Shown: positions 24,849 through 38,101, counted from the first letter of the stretch. The stretch is 62,535 bases of DNA from Syncephalis fuscata (GCA_025786725.1 JAHLTZ010000070.1:1-62535), one strand, 5' to 3'. The notes: generated by a model from the letters alone, not told the origin. A program made the numbers and translations.

Positions 24849-27239
24849 AACAGTATATTGATCAGTGGATATCGGTTATTGTATACAGATAAATTAAATA
24901 GTAAAACAGTATTAAATGTCGCTATTAATTTCGATATATACAGCCTATATCATTTGTGAATAAGCAATATTTAGTAACAGATCTTGTGCTAATGAAATGT
25001 AGACTTTATTGTTATAGTGATACAGTGATCGTTTGTTGTTTCATTTACTCGATTGTAACAAGAGTGGCAGAAAATGCTGTTCAATGTTAAGGATTGGGTC
25101 TGATATTTTAAATGCACAAGTTTGATATTAAACCATTGATTCGGCCCATGCTTTGTTAATTGTTGAGTGTAAATCAGGCATGAATATACATATAAACTCA
25201 ATTATGTATAGTAAAACAAAGCCATGTTTTATTGCTAAGAACCTGCATAGCTGAATAAGCACAACTAATTGCAGGCTTTTTAACAATAAAGGGGACCATG
25301 AGTTGGAATTTGAATAAATTGGTGCATTGGCTAAAACTCGACACATGGATGGACTAAACGGCAATTGCCAAATGGCCTTGACTTTTACTGGATATTATCA
25401 ATAGTGGATTGGACTAGATCCATACACAATACCAATGTCTTGAAATCACCGGTTATTCTACAATCACAAATGAATACAGCACATGCCATGTAATTGTGTA
25501 TAAAGTAACATTGTGCAACATTACTTACACCCTATTAATGCAGATTATAAACACGCACATTGCATAGCATGTAGTTAGCGTATAGCTAATTAATATAGAC
25601 TATCACTTACGAACTAGTAGCATTATTTGGTAATACAGATAGTATTTAGTTACATGAATAGTCAATTATTTCCATTATAATTTACCTCATACTGGTGTAA
25701 ATACAATATATTGGTATCGTCAGCATAATGGTTTTGCTATTGTCATATGCAGACTTGCTATAGGACGGTCGTCCTGGTTTATTTATTTCAGATTAACAAA
25801 CACGCATCAATTAGTGCCAAGTAGTGACGTATAGTTAAAATTGCCGACTGTTTGCATATGCTTACCATGCTTACCATGTGCATAAAGTGTGCAATAAGTA
25901 CCGGAACGACATTCAATGGCCACGACTTACCTTCTAATGCCAGTAGTGGTTATACGTAATGTTAACAAGTATGCCAGTTTGCAAATTGAAATTACAACAT
26001 ACGAATACGGCCTTGAGCAGGCATAGCATCGACCATGACTGCATTGACCACAAGAGCCACAACGATGGTGCAGACGACGGCAATAGAAGGCTTTATGGTG
26101 ATATTGATGTGTTGGACAAACAAGCAGAATAGCGTGTAGTGTGTGTGTGTTTATTATAGAGCAAATAGCAACAATTATTCGATAGGAAGCCAAGAGCAAT
26201 GTTGATGTTGATATTGCATGAGCTATTTAATAGATGATTATTTCGAAGCTCCAGCATATTGTAGTGTATGACAGTAAAATCCGCAAACCTAGTTTCCCCT
26301 TGCTATCTATACCATTTTATTTTTAGCTTTTTACTTTTTGTAGTTACTATTCTTAAGGCCCATACGTATCAGTGTGCGTTAATAGAAAGAGCGTTTGTTT
26401 TAGCTATGTAATAAACAAAATATGGTTCAGTTTTATTTTAATCTCGCTTTTTATTTGCTTCTTCGCACTAAGTCGACTATTAGTTGAAAACTGGTCTGAC
26501 ACATATAGTTTTACAGTATAAACAATACAACTAATAAACATGCAACGCAATTTTGTTTATTGACTGCTTTACAGAAACAATAAGGATAACCCGCAGCTTT
26601 TGTTGTCGCTTTTACCGATAATACCAATCTAATATTTACATTTATTTCAAGTGTGTAAAACATCAACATAGCAATAGAATTGGTGCACTGAAATTACACT
26701 TTCTTACATATATTTAATGTTGTTCATAAGCTATTTGCAATTTTGAACTATGAAATATGTCGATTAATTTACACATGTCTTTATTATAGCATTGCGGCTT
26801 GGCTACAGGAATAAATAATTTGCTTTGGCACTGTGTTGCCATATATCGATACAGGCCCTATTACCAGCAATCAATGCCTATTATTAATTACTCACCATTG
26901 CACTGCAATATTTCTAATAATCAAGAATTGAACTCAACTATTGGCACTATTAATTGTTTGCTCATAAACTAACGTGAACGCGCTAGACTGTATCTGCAAG
27001 ATTGAATACTCAATAGCAATGCACTATATATCAAACAGTAATGATTATGGTATCTCAATGACTAGGCTAACAATAACTTGATAAAATAGCATATTAGGAT
27101 TATGATGGTTTATTATAAATACCCGCACTAAGCTTGTCAGTAATCCATAGTAGATTACACTAAGGCAAGACCATAGAATTGGGACTAGTAGCAATATGAA
27201 ATTTCATTTATATTCTTACTAATTTGAAAAGCAATAATA
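24849..27239. repeat. Right arm of the large inverted repeat
   Basis: Reverse-complement copy of 12528-14682. Only scattered single-base differences are visible. An extra 238 bp (about 26945-27182), bounded on both sides by ATTGG, is absent from the left arm. Contains the mirror-image decayed peptide gene. The flanks of the peptide gene are recognisably similar to 53.2-53.4 kb (downstream) and 55.4 kb (upstream), so the arm and the intact minus-strand locus derive from one duplicated unit of about 2 kb. Confidence 0.92.
25440..26096 (-). pseudogene. Decayed micro-exon secreted-peptide gene, right-arm copy
   Basis: Mirror image of the left-arm copy. The 94-nt exon 1 spans 26096-26003 with an ATA in place of the initiator and a GTATGT donor; the first micro-exon is AAG at 25931-25933. 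The same GC donor and the same in-phase TGA are present, so the damage predates the duplication or has been shared by gene conversion between arms. Confidence 0.65.
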
Positions 27240-27948
27240 TATGTAGTAGATTCATCTTTAATAATTTGCTATTATCATTGTATACAATAAGTATGTATAA
27301 AATATACGTTTAATAAATATTAGGTATATGATTTTATATGACTATTCAGATCTAGTGTAATATGGCATTGTTTGCTAAAACAATAGCTGTGTACAATACA
27401 GCAACGTGATGCTAATATCAATAGGAATATACATTATATATACAGTATAATGAGAATGATATATCAAATCCTTTTATCTTTTGCTACCCGCACTATAAAA
27501 AATAAATTCATGGCGTTATCGCTTTGCATATTCATATATTCTATGGCCGACTATTAGAAGCATTGTGGTGTGATATAAACTCCATTTGAATTAACTCGAA
27601 CCGGCACAAACAAAAGCCAGACATCAAGGTAGCAAAAAATTAATGTTTTATATAATTTAAAAACTGAAAATGGTTTCATTGTAAGCCTGACATTTAGAAC
27701 ATTCTAGCAAAATCTAGTAAAAAGTGGATGACGACACAAAAAACTTATACTTTTTAACTTGTATCTAGTCTACACGTACACAGCTATCTCTACAGTATTT
27801 CACCTTGTCGTTTCTATTTCTACGTTACGTTAACTCATTGTTCTCCACAAACCGTAGCTTATAGTTAGTGTGTGTATACCTGTTTATTTAGTTATTCTAT
27901 TACACTTTTATTCATCTTATTCTTTATTACACAACAAGATTAAATATC
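27240..27948. other. Intergenic / promoter of the J-protein gene
   Basis: AT-rich DNA outside the right arm. The last 200 bp before the ATG at 27949 is pyrimidine-rich. No gene seen. Confidence 0.6.
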
Positions 27949-29033
27949 ATGGCTCAAGACTACTATAGCATCCTTGGTGTTGCCAAAGATGCCGATGATG
28001 ATACAATTAAAAAGGCTTATCGCAAACAAGGTAAGACTAGCTTTATAGAGTTGTAGCAAAGTACGATTTACTAATACAATGATTCTTAGCGTTAAAATGG
28101 CATCCAGATAAAAATACTGATAAACATGACGAAGCCAGTACTAAATTCAAAGAAATATCTGAAGCCTACGAGGTGCTTAGCGATAAAGATAAACGCGCCA
28201 TTTATGATAAATATGGCGAAGAAGGACTTAAGACCGGTGGTCCATCGCCTGGCGGTGCCAATGGATTTCCAGGTGGCTTTCCTGGCGGCTTTCCTGGCGG
28301 TGGTAGCCATACCTTTACATTTACATCAGGTGGTCCTGGTGGCGGCGCTGGCTTTAAACCTTTCCATCCTAGCGATCCAGAGGATATCTTTTCACAGTTC
28401 TTTGGCGCTGGTATGGGAGGCGGCATGAACGGTATGGGAGGTATGGGAGGTATGGGCGGTATGGGAGGCATGGGAGGCATGGGCGGTATGGGCGGCCGAT
28501 CGCAGCCAGTACCTACTACGCAATACAAGCTATCCTGCTCGCTCGAAGATCTCTACCAAGGTGTAACAAAACGACTTAAGGTGACGCGTCGACGTAGTGG
28601 AAATGGCGCAAATGAAAAGATCCTTACCGTTGAAGTAAAGCCAGGTTGGAAGGCAGGCACAAAGCTTACTTATGCCGGTGAAGGCGACGAAATGCCAGAC
28701 GGCCGTGCCAAGAATATAGAAATTGTAATCGAGGAGCAGCAGCATAGTACATTCCGTCGAGATGCTAGCAATCTTCACTTGGACGTGAATCTTTCGCTGG
28801 TTGAGGCATTGACCGGTTATGAACGTACTATAAAAACACTCGATGGCCGTAATCTACGAATAGCCGATAAAAAGGTTACGCGGCCCAACCAAGAGGCACG
28901 ATTTCCACGCGAAGGCATGCCAATTACGAAGCAGCCTGGCGTGAAAGGCGATCTTATTGTGCATTTTAACGTGGAATTCCCGCGCTCACTTACAGAAGAG
29001 CAGAAAGAAGCGGTTCGAGCGGCATTGGAATAA
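27949..29033 (+). CDS. SIS1: Type II J-protein (Sis1/DNAJB1-like)
   Basis: Two exons (27949-28030, 28090-29033) encode 341 residues. The J-domain at residues 1-70 contains [22 protein letters not shown] and, right after the intron, the HPD motif (WHPDKNTD). A Gly/Phe stretch ([15 protein letters not shown]) and a Gly-Met repeat region (GMGGMGG repeats at 28430-28495) follow, then two C-terminal peptide-binding domains ([71 protein letters not shown]). There is no zinc finger, which places it in class B. It delivers clients to cytosolic Hsp70 and, in yeast, is essential and implicated in prion propagation. The G/M repeats are a hexanucleotide-type expansion in the usual G/M-rich region. Confidence 0.94.
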
Positions 29034-29350
29034 TCGCCATAGTATTATTTTGAATTTACTACATTTTAAAAAATAAATGCATCATGTATCTATCAATAGT
29101 AATGAGTATTAATTAATTAATTAATTAAAAGATAAATTCATTTAGGTAACAATAATAAACGTTGCTTTTACATAGAAAAGCCACCAGTGTTGCTAATCAT
29201 TTCATCTTTATTTTAACCAGCCTTTTTTCTGTCATCGGTCGACGAGTGGCCTGAACAACGAGCAAGCCGTTCTTACTAGCCATAGTAACGGTTTCTATTT
29301 GATTATTCACTAATTAAGCTATCGGTTGTTTTACGCGAAATTCAGCAGCA
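29034..29350. other. Intergenic
   Basis: Short spacer with an ATTA microsatellite at about 29110-29127 and AATAAA-like signals. No gene seen. Confidence 0.6.
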
Positions 29351-30365
29351 ATGGTTGTAACACGGCGCGGCACTGATACGGAACAAGCGTCGCCGAACAC
29401 GTCTGCCGATGAATACTCGGCCACAGACTATGGAGAAACGACAACGACATCCAACAGTAATAATAACAATAGTAACAGCTCTAACAATAACACGGTGGAT
29501 ACGCAAAGAACAAGCAATGACACGCTAGGTACTCAATCGTCATCACCAGTACCACTGGCAATGCCTACGCCGTTGGCCTTACCTTCCGCAACATCGCCTG
29601 TATTTGCCGCAACACCTGAACGTATTGCTGCCGAAAGTGTTGTAGCCGATAGTGAAGATGAAGAGGATGAAGTTAATGCTAGGATTGAAGAAAACCTTAC
29701 ACATCCTGAGATGGAAAACCGACAGTTTCGCGATTTGCTTGTATTTGAAGAGCGACTGCGACAAAATGCCACCCGTCTACGCGGTGAACAACAGCGTTCT
29801 GAAAGTTAGTTGATTATTTAAATGGCTACTATGAATTGCACCCATTTAACACTTACTGTATTGTATGGTAATTATTTAGTGCTTCTTGGTGGTCTTGTGC
29901 TAATCAGTGCTATACTTGGCTGGTTTGCCATGATTCGGCCGAGTGAGGTGAGTGTATTAAACTGCAATGTATTATTTGATATAGTAACTAAATATGAATT
30001 AGAATGCATTTATACGTATATTTGTCAAGTGTTTATTGTTGGCCAGTATTATCAGTATGCTTGTATTATGCTATTCCGAGTCAATGACCCAAGCATCAAG
30101 GTAAACTGTCAAATTAATTAAAGTCAATCATAACATTGTAATACATAGATTTTTACCACAGTGTAATCGGGCACTTGTAAGTATTAACCTTCAATTAGGA
30201 GCACATGGTCTACAGTTTCATCGGTCAGTACCCCGGCGATTACGGGAAGGCTACGCGGCATTTCGCGATGCATATCATCAACGCCGGCGAGTGCCTACAC
30301 GCAGTTCGATGACAACCAATACTACAGTTGGGAATACGACGCCCCGAAGACGTAATCGTGCCTGA
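29351..30365 (+). CDS. SPO7: Spo7-like regulatory subunit of the lipin phosphatase complex
   Basis: Four exons (29351-29804, 29880-29947, 30003-30100, 30149-30365) give 278 residues in one frame. The N-terminus is a Ser/Thr/Asn-rich tail with poly-Asn, then an acidic patch (DSEDEEDEV), then RQFRDLLVFEERLRQNATRL, which resembles the conserved pre-membrane helix of Spo7. Two transmembrane segments follow: LLGGLVLISAILGWFAMI and CLLLASIISMLVLCYS. The basic tail begins FLPQCNRALVSINLQLG, matching the Spo7 pattern of CN...L..fN after the second helix. Spo7 and Nem1 form an ER/nuclear-envelope phosphatase that activates the lipin Pah1 (family knowledge). Without the introns the region looks like unrelated short ORFs; the exon choice is mine, supported by phase and the two clean hydrophobic helices. 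Confidence 0.7.
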
Positions 30366-31272
30366 TAATTACGCTCTGACGTCCTCATATTGTTGTTTTG
30401 TCAGTATGTATAAAATAAAATAACATTTCTTACAAAAATATAAAATATTTAATTTTACAAATATAATCATCATAAGACAGAGGAAAACGAGTACAATATG
30501 AAGCAAAGTGGGTAAATGTGAATAACTAATAGCATTAAAATAAATAAATGACGTGAAAATAGTTAATAGAGTATGAAATAATATAGGCCAAAACGAATAG
30601 ACAAAAGAAATTGCATGAATAATAATAATCATAATCATAAAGCTATAATGTATCTAGTTCAATAAGTGAATTAAGCTAAATGAATCAGTTTATAACAAAT
30701 AATATTGAAGACAAACATATGCCAACTTTGAATAGAGTACAGGTAGTAAATGCTAAAGCGGCATATAATAGAATGAATATACAAAGGAAGGAACAGAATG
30801 AAGATGAAATTGAAGAAATAAAAATACTATATAAATAGACCAGTCATTACCAAGATCCTTGTTTGTTATGAGCCAGTGGTGTTTGTATGGTAACAATTAC
30901 TGGTTAAGTACAATGATTGTATAAAAATGCTTTAGTAATATGTAAAGAACATTGCTATTATTTTATTAATCATACAATTAAAGATAAACAAAATATACAT
31001 TATAAATATAATGATTATATATGTTTATTAGTTATATTATTAGAGCAGCAATCCCCTTAAACATTAAAGCCATTGTAGTGGATGATTGATGAATTAATTT
31101 ACAATTACATTACCACCAGTGTTTACCAAATAAAACCAAAAAGCGCATCGAATCAAGTGCACAATCCACATTGAGTCAAATCTTTGACAACAGTCATACC
31201 ACAGCTTAATCGTTGATATTAATTAACGTTTGTTTACCTCGTCATCACCTGTTATATTCAAGTATTGTGGCT
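30366..31272. other. Intergenic, relic of a dispersed repeat
   Basis: AT-rich. 30640-30860 weakly resembles the outer part of the dispersed repeat seen at 16.6 kb and 56.6 kb (an AGTTCAATAAGTGAATTA block followed by TTTGAATAGAG). No gene seen. Confidence 0.45.
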
Positions 31273-34200
31273 ATGTTTGGGTTTTTGAAAAGTAATACTT
31301 CTTCGCAAAAGGGCGAAAATAGCGCAACAGCTGTATTGTCACCGTCGTCGTCATCTCGAGGACGTACTAATAATGCACGACAGCAACAAGCTTCGCTATC
31401 TCCTGAGGCATTACTGGCTGATTTAAACGTTGATTTCTCGCTAGATACTAACGTTAGCGACCACGATCTTGACGATGTGGATGACGCCGACCTTGACGAT
31501 CCAGAATTGTTGGTATGTAAATGACAAGTTGTTTATCGTATTAAATATTTACAAAATGTCAATATCTCTTTTTCTATTCAATAGGCTCAACTAGCGGCAT
31601 TATCCGTTGATACTAGTAAACCGACCCGACAAGCTAAGCCACAAGCACAGAAAGCAACTGCTAAATCTGCCAACATTGATTGGAATGTATTGGATGATAT
31701 TCATAAAACGGCAATTACGACAGCCGACGACGACGATGAAGACGTAGAAATTACAGAAGAGGATATGCAAGATCCACATCTTTTAGTAAGTATAATGTCA
31801 GAGCTATCGATATTGATTACTTATACGATGAATGCTTACTTTATTAATAATCTTTTAGGCTGAACTACAAAACTTAACGCAATCTAGTCATGTTGAATCC
31901 ACTACAGCTACATCGACAAATAGCCAAACCAATCAAAAGCAAATATACACATCAGATAATGCATTTACCAGTACTACATCTAGTGTGCATATTGAGTCAG
32001 AGACTGCTACTGCAACATTAGCAATGGCATCGGATAGACCAGATCCACCAAACGATATAATAGTTAAGGATACGTCGGAAGATGTCGCACCAATTGAATT
32101 CGATCCAATGGCCGACCAACTTGATATACTTGATGAAATTGAAGTAGAAACCGATCGTTTACGTTCAAATCGATCATATGATATTGTTAGCCAAGGACTG
32201 GATCGAATGAAACAAAAGATTGATGCTGCACGTCGAATCAATAATTCAGTAATTGAAGATGCAGCACAAGACGCAGTTAAGCGTATAGAAACGTACTTGG
32301 CGACACTGCCTAAAAGTAAACTCTCTGGCTCATCTACCAGTATAGTTAATACAACATCTACAAGTGAAAAAATCATAACAGTCGATACTATAGTACAAAA
32401 AGAGGCAACATCTACATCGGTGTCCGAAAATACCGATATTCGTGCAATTATTGAACAGGAACTGGCAACTCATTTGAATAATTGCAATATTACAGAAATT
32501 GAACAAGCTATCCGTCAATATAAAATACAAGCTGTACAAGCTAAAAGATCCGATCAATCGGATGTAGCAATGTTATATCTACGTGCCTCTAAACAACTTA
32601 CAGCTCATATGACATCTTGTACAAATACAACCTCAAATGAAACTGTTGTTAATAATACCGAATCCGCCTTGATTACAACTACAGATCGACCGGTACTTGA
32701 TGGTGAACTATTGAATGTACGGCTACAGGCCTACAAAGTAGCCGCCCTAGAGTCAAAACGTGCAGGTAATATGACACAGGCACGAGAATGCTTAATGGTT
32801 GTCAAACAATTACAATCTATTGCTGAACAACATACATCTGGTATTGAAGTAACCGATTTTATTATGCCACCACCACCATCACCTTCAGTAACAGCAACAA
32901 ATGCGACTGAAACTATAAATACACCAACGGTGTCAACAACAAGCCATAAAACCATAGAAACTAGTGCACATTCCACAAGTAAATCAGTACATACCACACT
33001 ACCTGGTATACCATCGACCGATATTACGACACCATCTAGTTTGAACCAAATTAGTGTAAGTATTATTACACTAGTCTACTATTCTAATTAACAATATATA
33101 ATACATGTAGACACTAAGCTATGATCAAATAGAAAAACGCCTTGCAGATCAAATACAACTGGCTACAACCGTTGCTGCCTATGCTTATCGACGTGGCGAT
33201 AAAGAAACAGCGCTTCAATTTCATAAGATTAAGAAAAACTTGGTTGCCGACACAGAATCAATTGTTTCTTTACGAGCACATAATCAACCGCTGCCACTTA
33301 TTACTTACCAGGAAATGGCATATACACTAGAGACGTGTAATGATGATTTGGACTCTAATGAACTTGAATTGGTGCTGCATAAAGCCTGGAATTTACATGG
33401 TGCCCGTGAAGCAACATCCGGCCCAATGGATGTATTTGTCCAATGGGATAGTGGACTTGATAGCGGTAAAGGAACATCGCCCACCGTAACAAAACAACGT
33501 GAACCAGGTAACTTAGAATTAAAAGACTAAACTGCAATTATTGATAGACTATGTGTAGTATTTGATTATCAAGCAAAGCAAACAATCCAGCGTAATCGAG
33601 TATTACAGCGACACTTTGAAAGAAAGAAAATAACGTTTGATGTCATGTCATATCGAGGATTTCTACGTGGTTCTGCGTGTATTGGACGAGCCACACTAAA
33701 GCTTGATGGTCTTTTAAAATGCTCTACTGTCGAGGAAGTCATTCCGGTAACTATTAATTAATATTATCCATAACTATTGATTAACAAAATATCAAAATAG
33801 TTATATGAACCAAATAGTCGACGAGAGACAGGTGGTCAACTACAAGTGTCATTACGTCTAAGAACACCATTACTAGGTGCACAGATTGTTAAATACGATG
33901 AAAGATGGCTATTTCTAAGTCATATTCGTGATACTGGATCTACAACAGCTACAGTTACTAATACTACAACCAATATTACTAACAATAGTATTAGTAGTAG
34001 CAATAATAGTAATGCAGCCACTATTAAAGTAGTTTCACATTCAAACACTTTGAATACTACTAACAACACTGCACCATCATCTATCAAAGCCATTACAAAT
34101 CCATCCAATTCTACTCCCATAACCAATGTACCAACAACAACAACAAACCAAGATGATGCATTAGAAACATTACTAACAGAATTTGATAGTGTAGAGAATA

Positions 34201-34520
34201 TAAAGTCAAATATGGTATTGGAGGCAGAACAAGAACGAATTCAAACATTGCTACAATCCAAACCATTTAATAGCGATGAATTACGTGATCGATTACAAGC
34301 AGTTCAGATCAAATTAAACATGTTAGTATTACAAGTACAAACAGGTGCTTTAACTCTACCGACATATATCCAAAGTGTACGCCAATGTGCAGATCAAACA
34401 AAACAGCAAGCAATTTTGTTTAAACGATCTAACCGAATGGACAAAGCTCGTGAAGCATTAAATCGCTTAAAGATTATGCAACAAGAAATAGCAGAAGTTG
34501 AACAGGCCGGTCTAGTTTAA
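31273..34520 (+). CDS. CC2D1/Lgd homologue (DM14 repeats plus C2 domain)
   Basis: Multi-exon gene from the ATG at 31273 (MFGFLKSN) to a TAA at 34518-34520. Two short acidic modules (DDPELL...AQLAAL and MQDPHLL...AELQNL) recall the CHMP/ESCRT-III-binding N-terminus. DM14-like helices follow: AIRQYKIQAVQAKRSDQSDVA, LQAYKVAALESKRAGNMTQA, and TTVAAYAYRRGDKETALQFH; a further one near the end reads QQAILFKRSNRMDKARE. The C2 domain reads ELVLHKAWNL, MDVFVQW, EPVFDYQAKQTI, FDVMSYRGFLRGSACIGRATLKLDGL. An apparent in-frame TAA at 33535 lies in a 51-nt intron (33508-33558); splicing it out gives the expected EPVFDY. Family members bind ESCRT-III and control endosomal sorting and signalling. Budding yeast lacks the family. 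Confidence 0.85.
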
Positions 34521-34806
34521 TATTTGAATAATTATTCATTGATGGTCAATGGATTATTTTCATTATTTGATTTATATTGAATCAGTAGATTGTTATTATT
34601 GTTATATTTATTCTTTTATTTATTAATTAATATTGATATGCATCAACTACACTTTGTAAACATGCAAGTAGTAATTACTACAACATTAGATAATGTCTTT
34701 ATTGTATGAAAAAGATCGGAACAGGACCTTAATTAGTTGTATGACATGGCCGGCACTATCTGACCATAAAGAGGGTCACGATAAGTAATGTGTTTTATAA
34801 CAGTAA

Positions 34807-35503
34807 CTACTTTAACAAAGAACTGGCCAGTCTTTCTTTTGCCGTTTGGTATGCTTGTAATAGTGTCTGCTCTGTCAATGCAACTTCGATATTATCCATA
34901 CCACGTTTTGTAACACGCGATACAATAAGTTCTTCATCGACTTCTAGAATAATTCTATTAAATAAATAGCTGGTTAGAACATTATTATAGTATATTATTT
35001 GTCGTTGCTAACCCATCGTCAATGCATTCATCCAATGCTAGTACAACCATATCGTAATAGCTTTGAATTGATCGCTTATCCATTTGATGTCTAATATTAT
35101 AGTATATGAATAGTCGTTATGGCTGTTTACATATTGTAGTTTACCTTAACAAGCTATCTAGTGCATCGACATATGCATTCAATGTGGTCGATAATATTAA
35201 TTCGTTTTCATCAGCTGAACCGACCAAATACACATAGACATCGACAACGCTGCGATAACATACAACATGACCGTCAAGAAGAGTGATTTCCGCTATTTAA
35301 TAGTTATTAGTACCAATATTGTACTATTATCAATACCTACCGTTGGTGCGTCGTGTCTTGTCAAATAGCGACTTTTCAAAGGCCCGCTGATCTTTAACGG
35401 CAGCGAATTCCGAAGCGTGCGGGTAATACTTGGCCATCAAACGATTACCCTCGGCATCGAGAATCAAGACAGCTTTGACCGAGTAAAGCGATAGATTGGA
35501 CAT
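34807..35503 (-). CDS. RET3: Coatomer subunit zeta
   Basis: Minus strand, several short exons. The start at 35503 reads [20 protein letters not shown], then RLMAKYY, then [14 protein letters not shown], the longin-type N-terminal fold of zeta-COP. Later exons give [71 protein letters not shown] and the C-terminus [20 protein letters not shown]. The product is a small subunit of the COPI F-subcomplex acting in Golgi-to-ER retrograde transport. Clathrin-adaptor sigma subunits share the fold, but DECIDDGRIILE and the LTEQT tail are diagnostic for zeta. Confidence 0.92.
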
Positions 35504-35822
35504 GGCGGCTAAAGAATATATATATATATGTATGTATGTATATATATATAGGTGCCTATAAGTAGTAGAACAGTAAGAGTGATGAGAACACGCTTAGTGC
35601 CAGTCTATTTTGCCACGTCAATGACAAGTGGAAAGGAGTCGAGTGGATATGGATCGCATTGAATCTGGATCGATGGTTTGTTTAGGCCGTTGCCAAACTA
35701 GGAATAAATAATAAAAGCAAATATCCCTGTTTCTCACCTACATATAAACAGCACCTTCTGACCATACTCGATAGCATTGTTGGCATTGTATTTTGTTTAG
35801 CATAAATTATATAGCATTCAGC
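35504..35822. other. Divergent promoter region
   Basis: A 319-bp spacer between the divergent zeta-COP and CorA-like genes, with a TA/TG microsatellite at about 35517-35552. No gene seen. Confidence 0.6.
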
Positions 35823-38101
35823 ATGAGCGACCCTAACGTTGCCAGTGATCAGCGTAAGTAATAGGTCTGGTTATCTTTTTTGTAGCAAGCTTATTTACTA
35901 TGATATATCCATTGTTAAAAGATATTCTACAAACTTCGCCCACCGTCTCTTCAGAGGTGTCAGATACACCGGGCACGCTTGAAACGACATCGACTATAAG
36001 TCCTAGTATGAAAAAACGCTTTCGAAGTGCAGCTCGACGCGTAATACACGCGCAAACATTAGCAAGACAAGCAAGTAAGTGGTAGTTGTTGTTAGTATTG
36101 ATTGGCAAATAGCTAATAGCACTATCTATCCATCTATCCATCTATGTAATGCTATTTAGGATATGCTTGGAAGTGGCAACCAGGCTCAGATCCTGGCGTT
36201 GATGTACGCCGATTTGAGGCAGAAGTCCAAGAAAATAGCTTGGTAAGTAATTTCAAAGGCCCATACTTTTCATTTGCCTTTTTTTCCACGACTAACAAAT
36301 GGCGCATTGATTCATCTGTGGATAGGCTAATTGTAAAATTACTGTAGTGGATTACAGTAAAGGTTAGTAATTATTATAGTAAAGTATAATGACAAATATA
36401 GTAATTGGCAATTAGATAAACTTGAAGTAAGCCCAACATTAAACAATGATACCTTTGAAGCATTTCTGCAAAAGCCAGTAAGTAGTACATAAAGTACGCT
36501 TATAGTAATTAATAACCACAATAAAATATAGCGTGCTGATTGGAGCAAAGTCAGGTGGATTAACGTTGAGGGCTTGTCCTTTGATGTTATTCGTACATTT
36601 GCCTTGGAATTTGGTAAGTAATTTGCTATTAAATATCAATTATTAATCATTATATTAATCAAATCATATAGATCTGCATCCATTGGCTGTAGAAGATATT
36701 TTGCATATACCACAACGTAATTATTAAACATAGTTTATTACTATTATCATCTCACAATATAATCATTACGATGAACTTACAGGTACCAAGGTGGATCGAT
36801 ATGCTTCTTCATTATACATATCTATTATTCTTCATGCTATATGTCCACAAGATGAATTAAAAAATATGGAAAATCACGCAGCTTTCTTAATGAGCACTCA
36901 TTTGGAGACAGAAATCGCTTCGAATAGTTGCTCCAAAGGAATTTGAAGTAACCGTCGAACAAGCCAGTCTATTTCTATTACCCGACTGTAAGTTGTATTA
37001 CTATCATTATTATTATACTAAATCTTGTCTATTTCAGCACTGTACTTACTTTCTTCCAGCACGAAGGTGAACTAGTTTGTCAGCCTATTTTTAAACGGAT
37101 TCAAGGAGAAGGAACTATTCTACGTAGCTCAGAAGATGCTAGTCTACTCGTTCAGGCAGTGCTGGATGCGGCTGTTGATCATGGCAAGTGTATAAACAGC
37201 CATTAAACATATTTATTTACACTTGTACCTATAGCACTTATTGTAGTCAATGCTTATCGTGACGAGCTATTGGCACTAGAAACAAACGTCATTCGCCGTC
37301 CACGGGCTAGATTAGCCAAAGGTAATTAAATAGCACTACTCTATGTATTACTTTTAATAATATAATGATTTTATTGTTTTATTTATAGATCTGCATTTAT
37401 TAACTGGAGAATTAAATCAATTCAAGCGCACTTTTATGCCCACACTAGCATTAATACGTAATTTACGTGAAAATGCAGCATTAACAACTGAAAAGTGGCA
37501 AATATCCAATTTGGCCCGTATTTATTTAAATGATGTCCTGGTAGGTTATATGCTTATTAAACACCAATAATAAACCAATATATCCTATTACACTACAGGA
37601 TCATTGTACAGTTATTAATGACGATTTAACAAATCTTATTTCAATGGCTGACAGTCTAATTAACTTGGTAATTTATTTAAATAATACAACATGATAGATA
37701 TCTAATATAGCCAATTAATAGATATTTAATCTAGTTGCTTCACAGACAAATGACATTATGTTTGTACTTTCCTTGGTCAGCTGTGTCTTCTTGCCTGTCA
37801 CATTTATTGCAGGAGGTAAGTATTACATTAAATAGACACTGATAGTATTTAATCAATATATATATATATATGCGCCTATATATAATGCATACGCTGTTTA
37901 ATAGTATATGGCACAAACTTTGAAGTGTTTCCAGAACTTAAATACAGCGATGGTATCTTATACTTTTGGAAGCTATGCGGTATCGTCACCGCACTAGTTG
38001 TTGTTATATTTGCCTTTGGATTCTATATGGTGAATCGACAAACGCATCGATACCGACCAGGCACGGAAATGGCCCGTCAATTACAAAACCATCGACGTTA
38101 A
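35823..38101 (+). CDS. CorA-superfamily (2-TM-GxN) transporter with GTN in place of GMN
   Basis: About ten exons. The cytosolic domain begins with a divergent N-terminus (MSDPNVASDQ) and includes RWINVEGLSFDVIRTFALEF, DLHPLAVEDILHIPQRTKVDRY, SLYISIILHAI and VTVEQASLFLLPD. The long helix and C-terminal pair of membrane segments follow: LISMADSLINL, then MFVLSLVSCVFLPVTFIAGVYG, and after the signature FFWKL-type segment LCGIVTALVVVIFAFGFYMV. The signature read across the last intron is YGTNF. Nearly all magnesium-conducting CorA proteins have GMN; zinc-exporting ZntB types have GVN or GIN. Selectivity here is therefore open. The frame is broken near 36905-36920 and at the donor near 36990 (both fixable by single missing bases), so the exon model there is approximate. 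Confidence 0.75.

Noticed and set aside
33535-33537. In-frame TAA in the CC2D1 homologue, possible readthrough or pseudogene
   Set aside because: It lies in a 51-nt GTAAC...TAG intron; removing it restores the expected C2-domain sequence EPVFDY.
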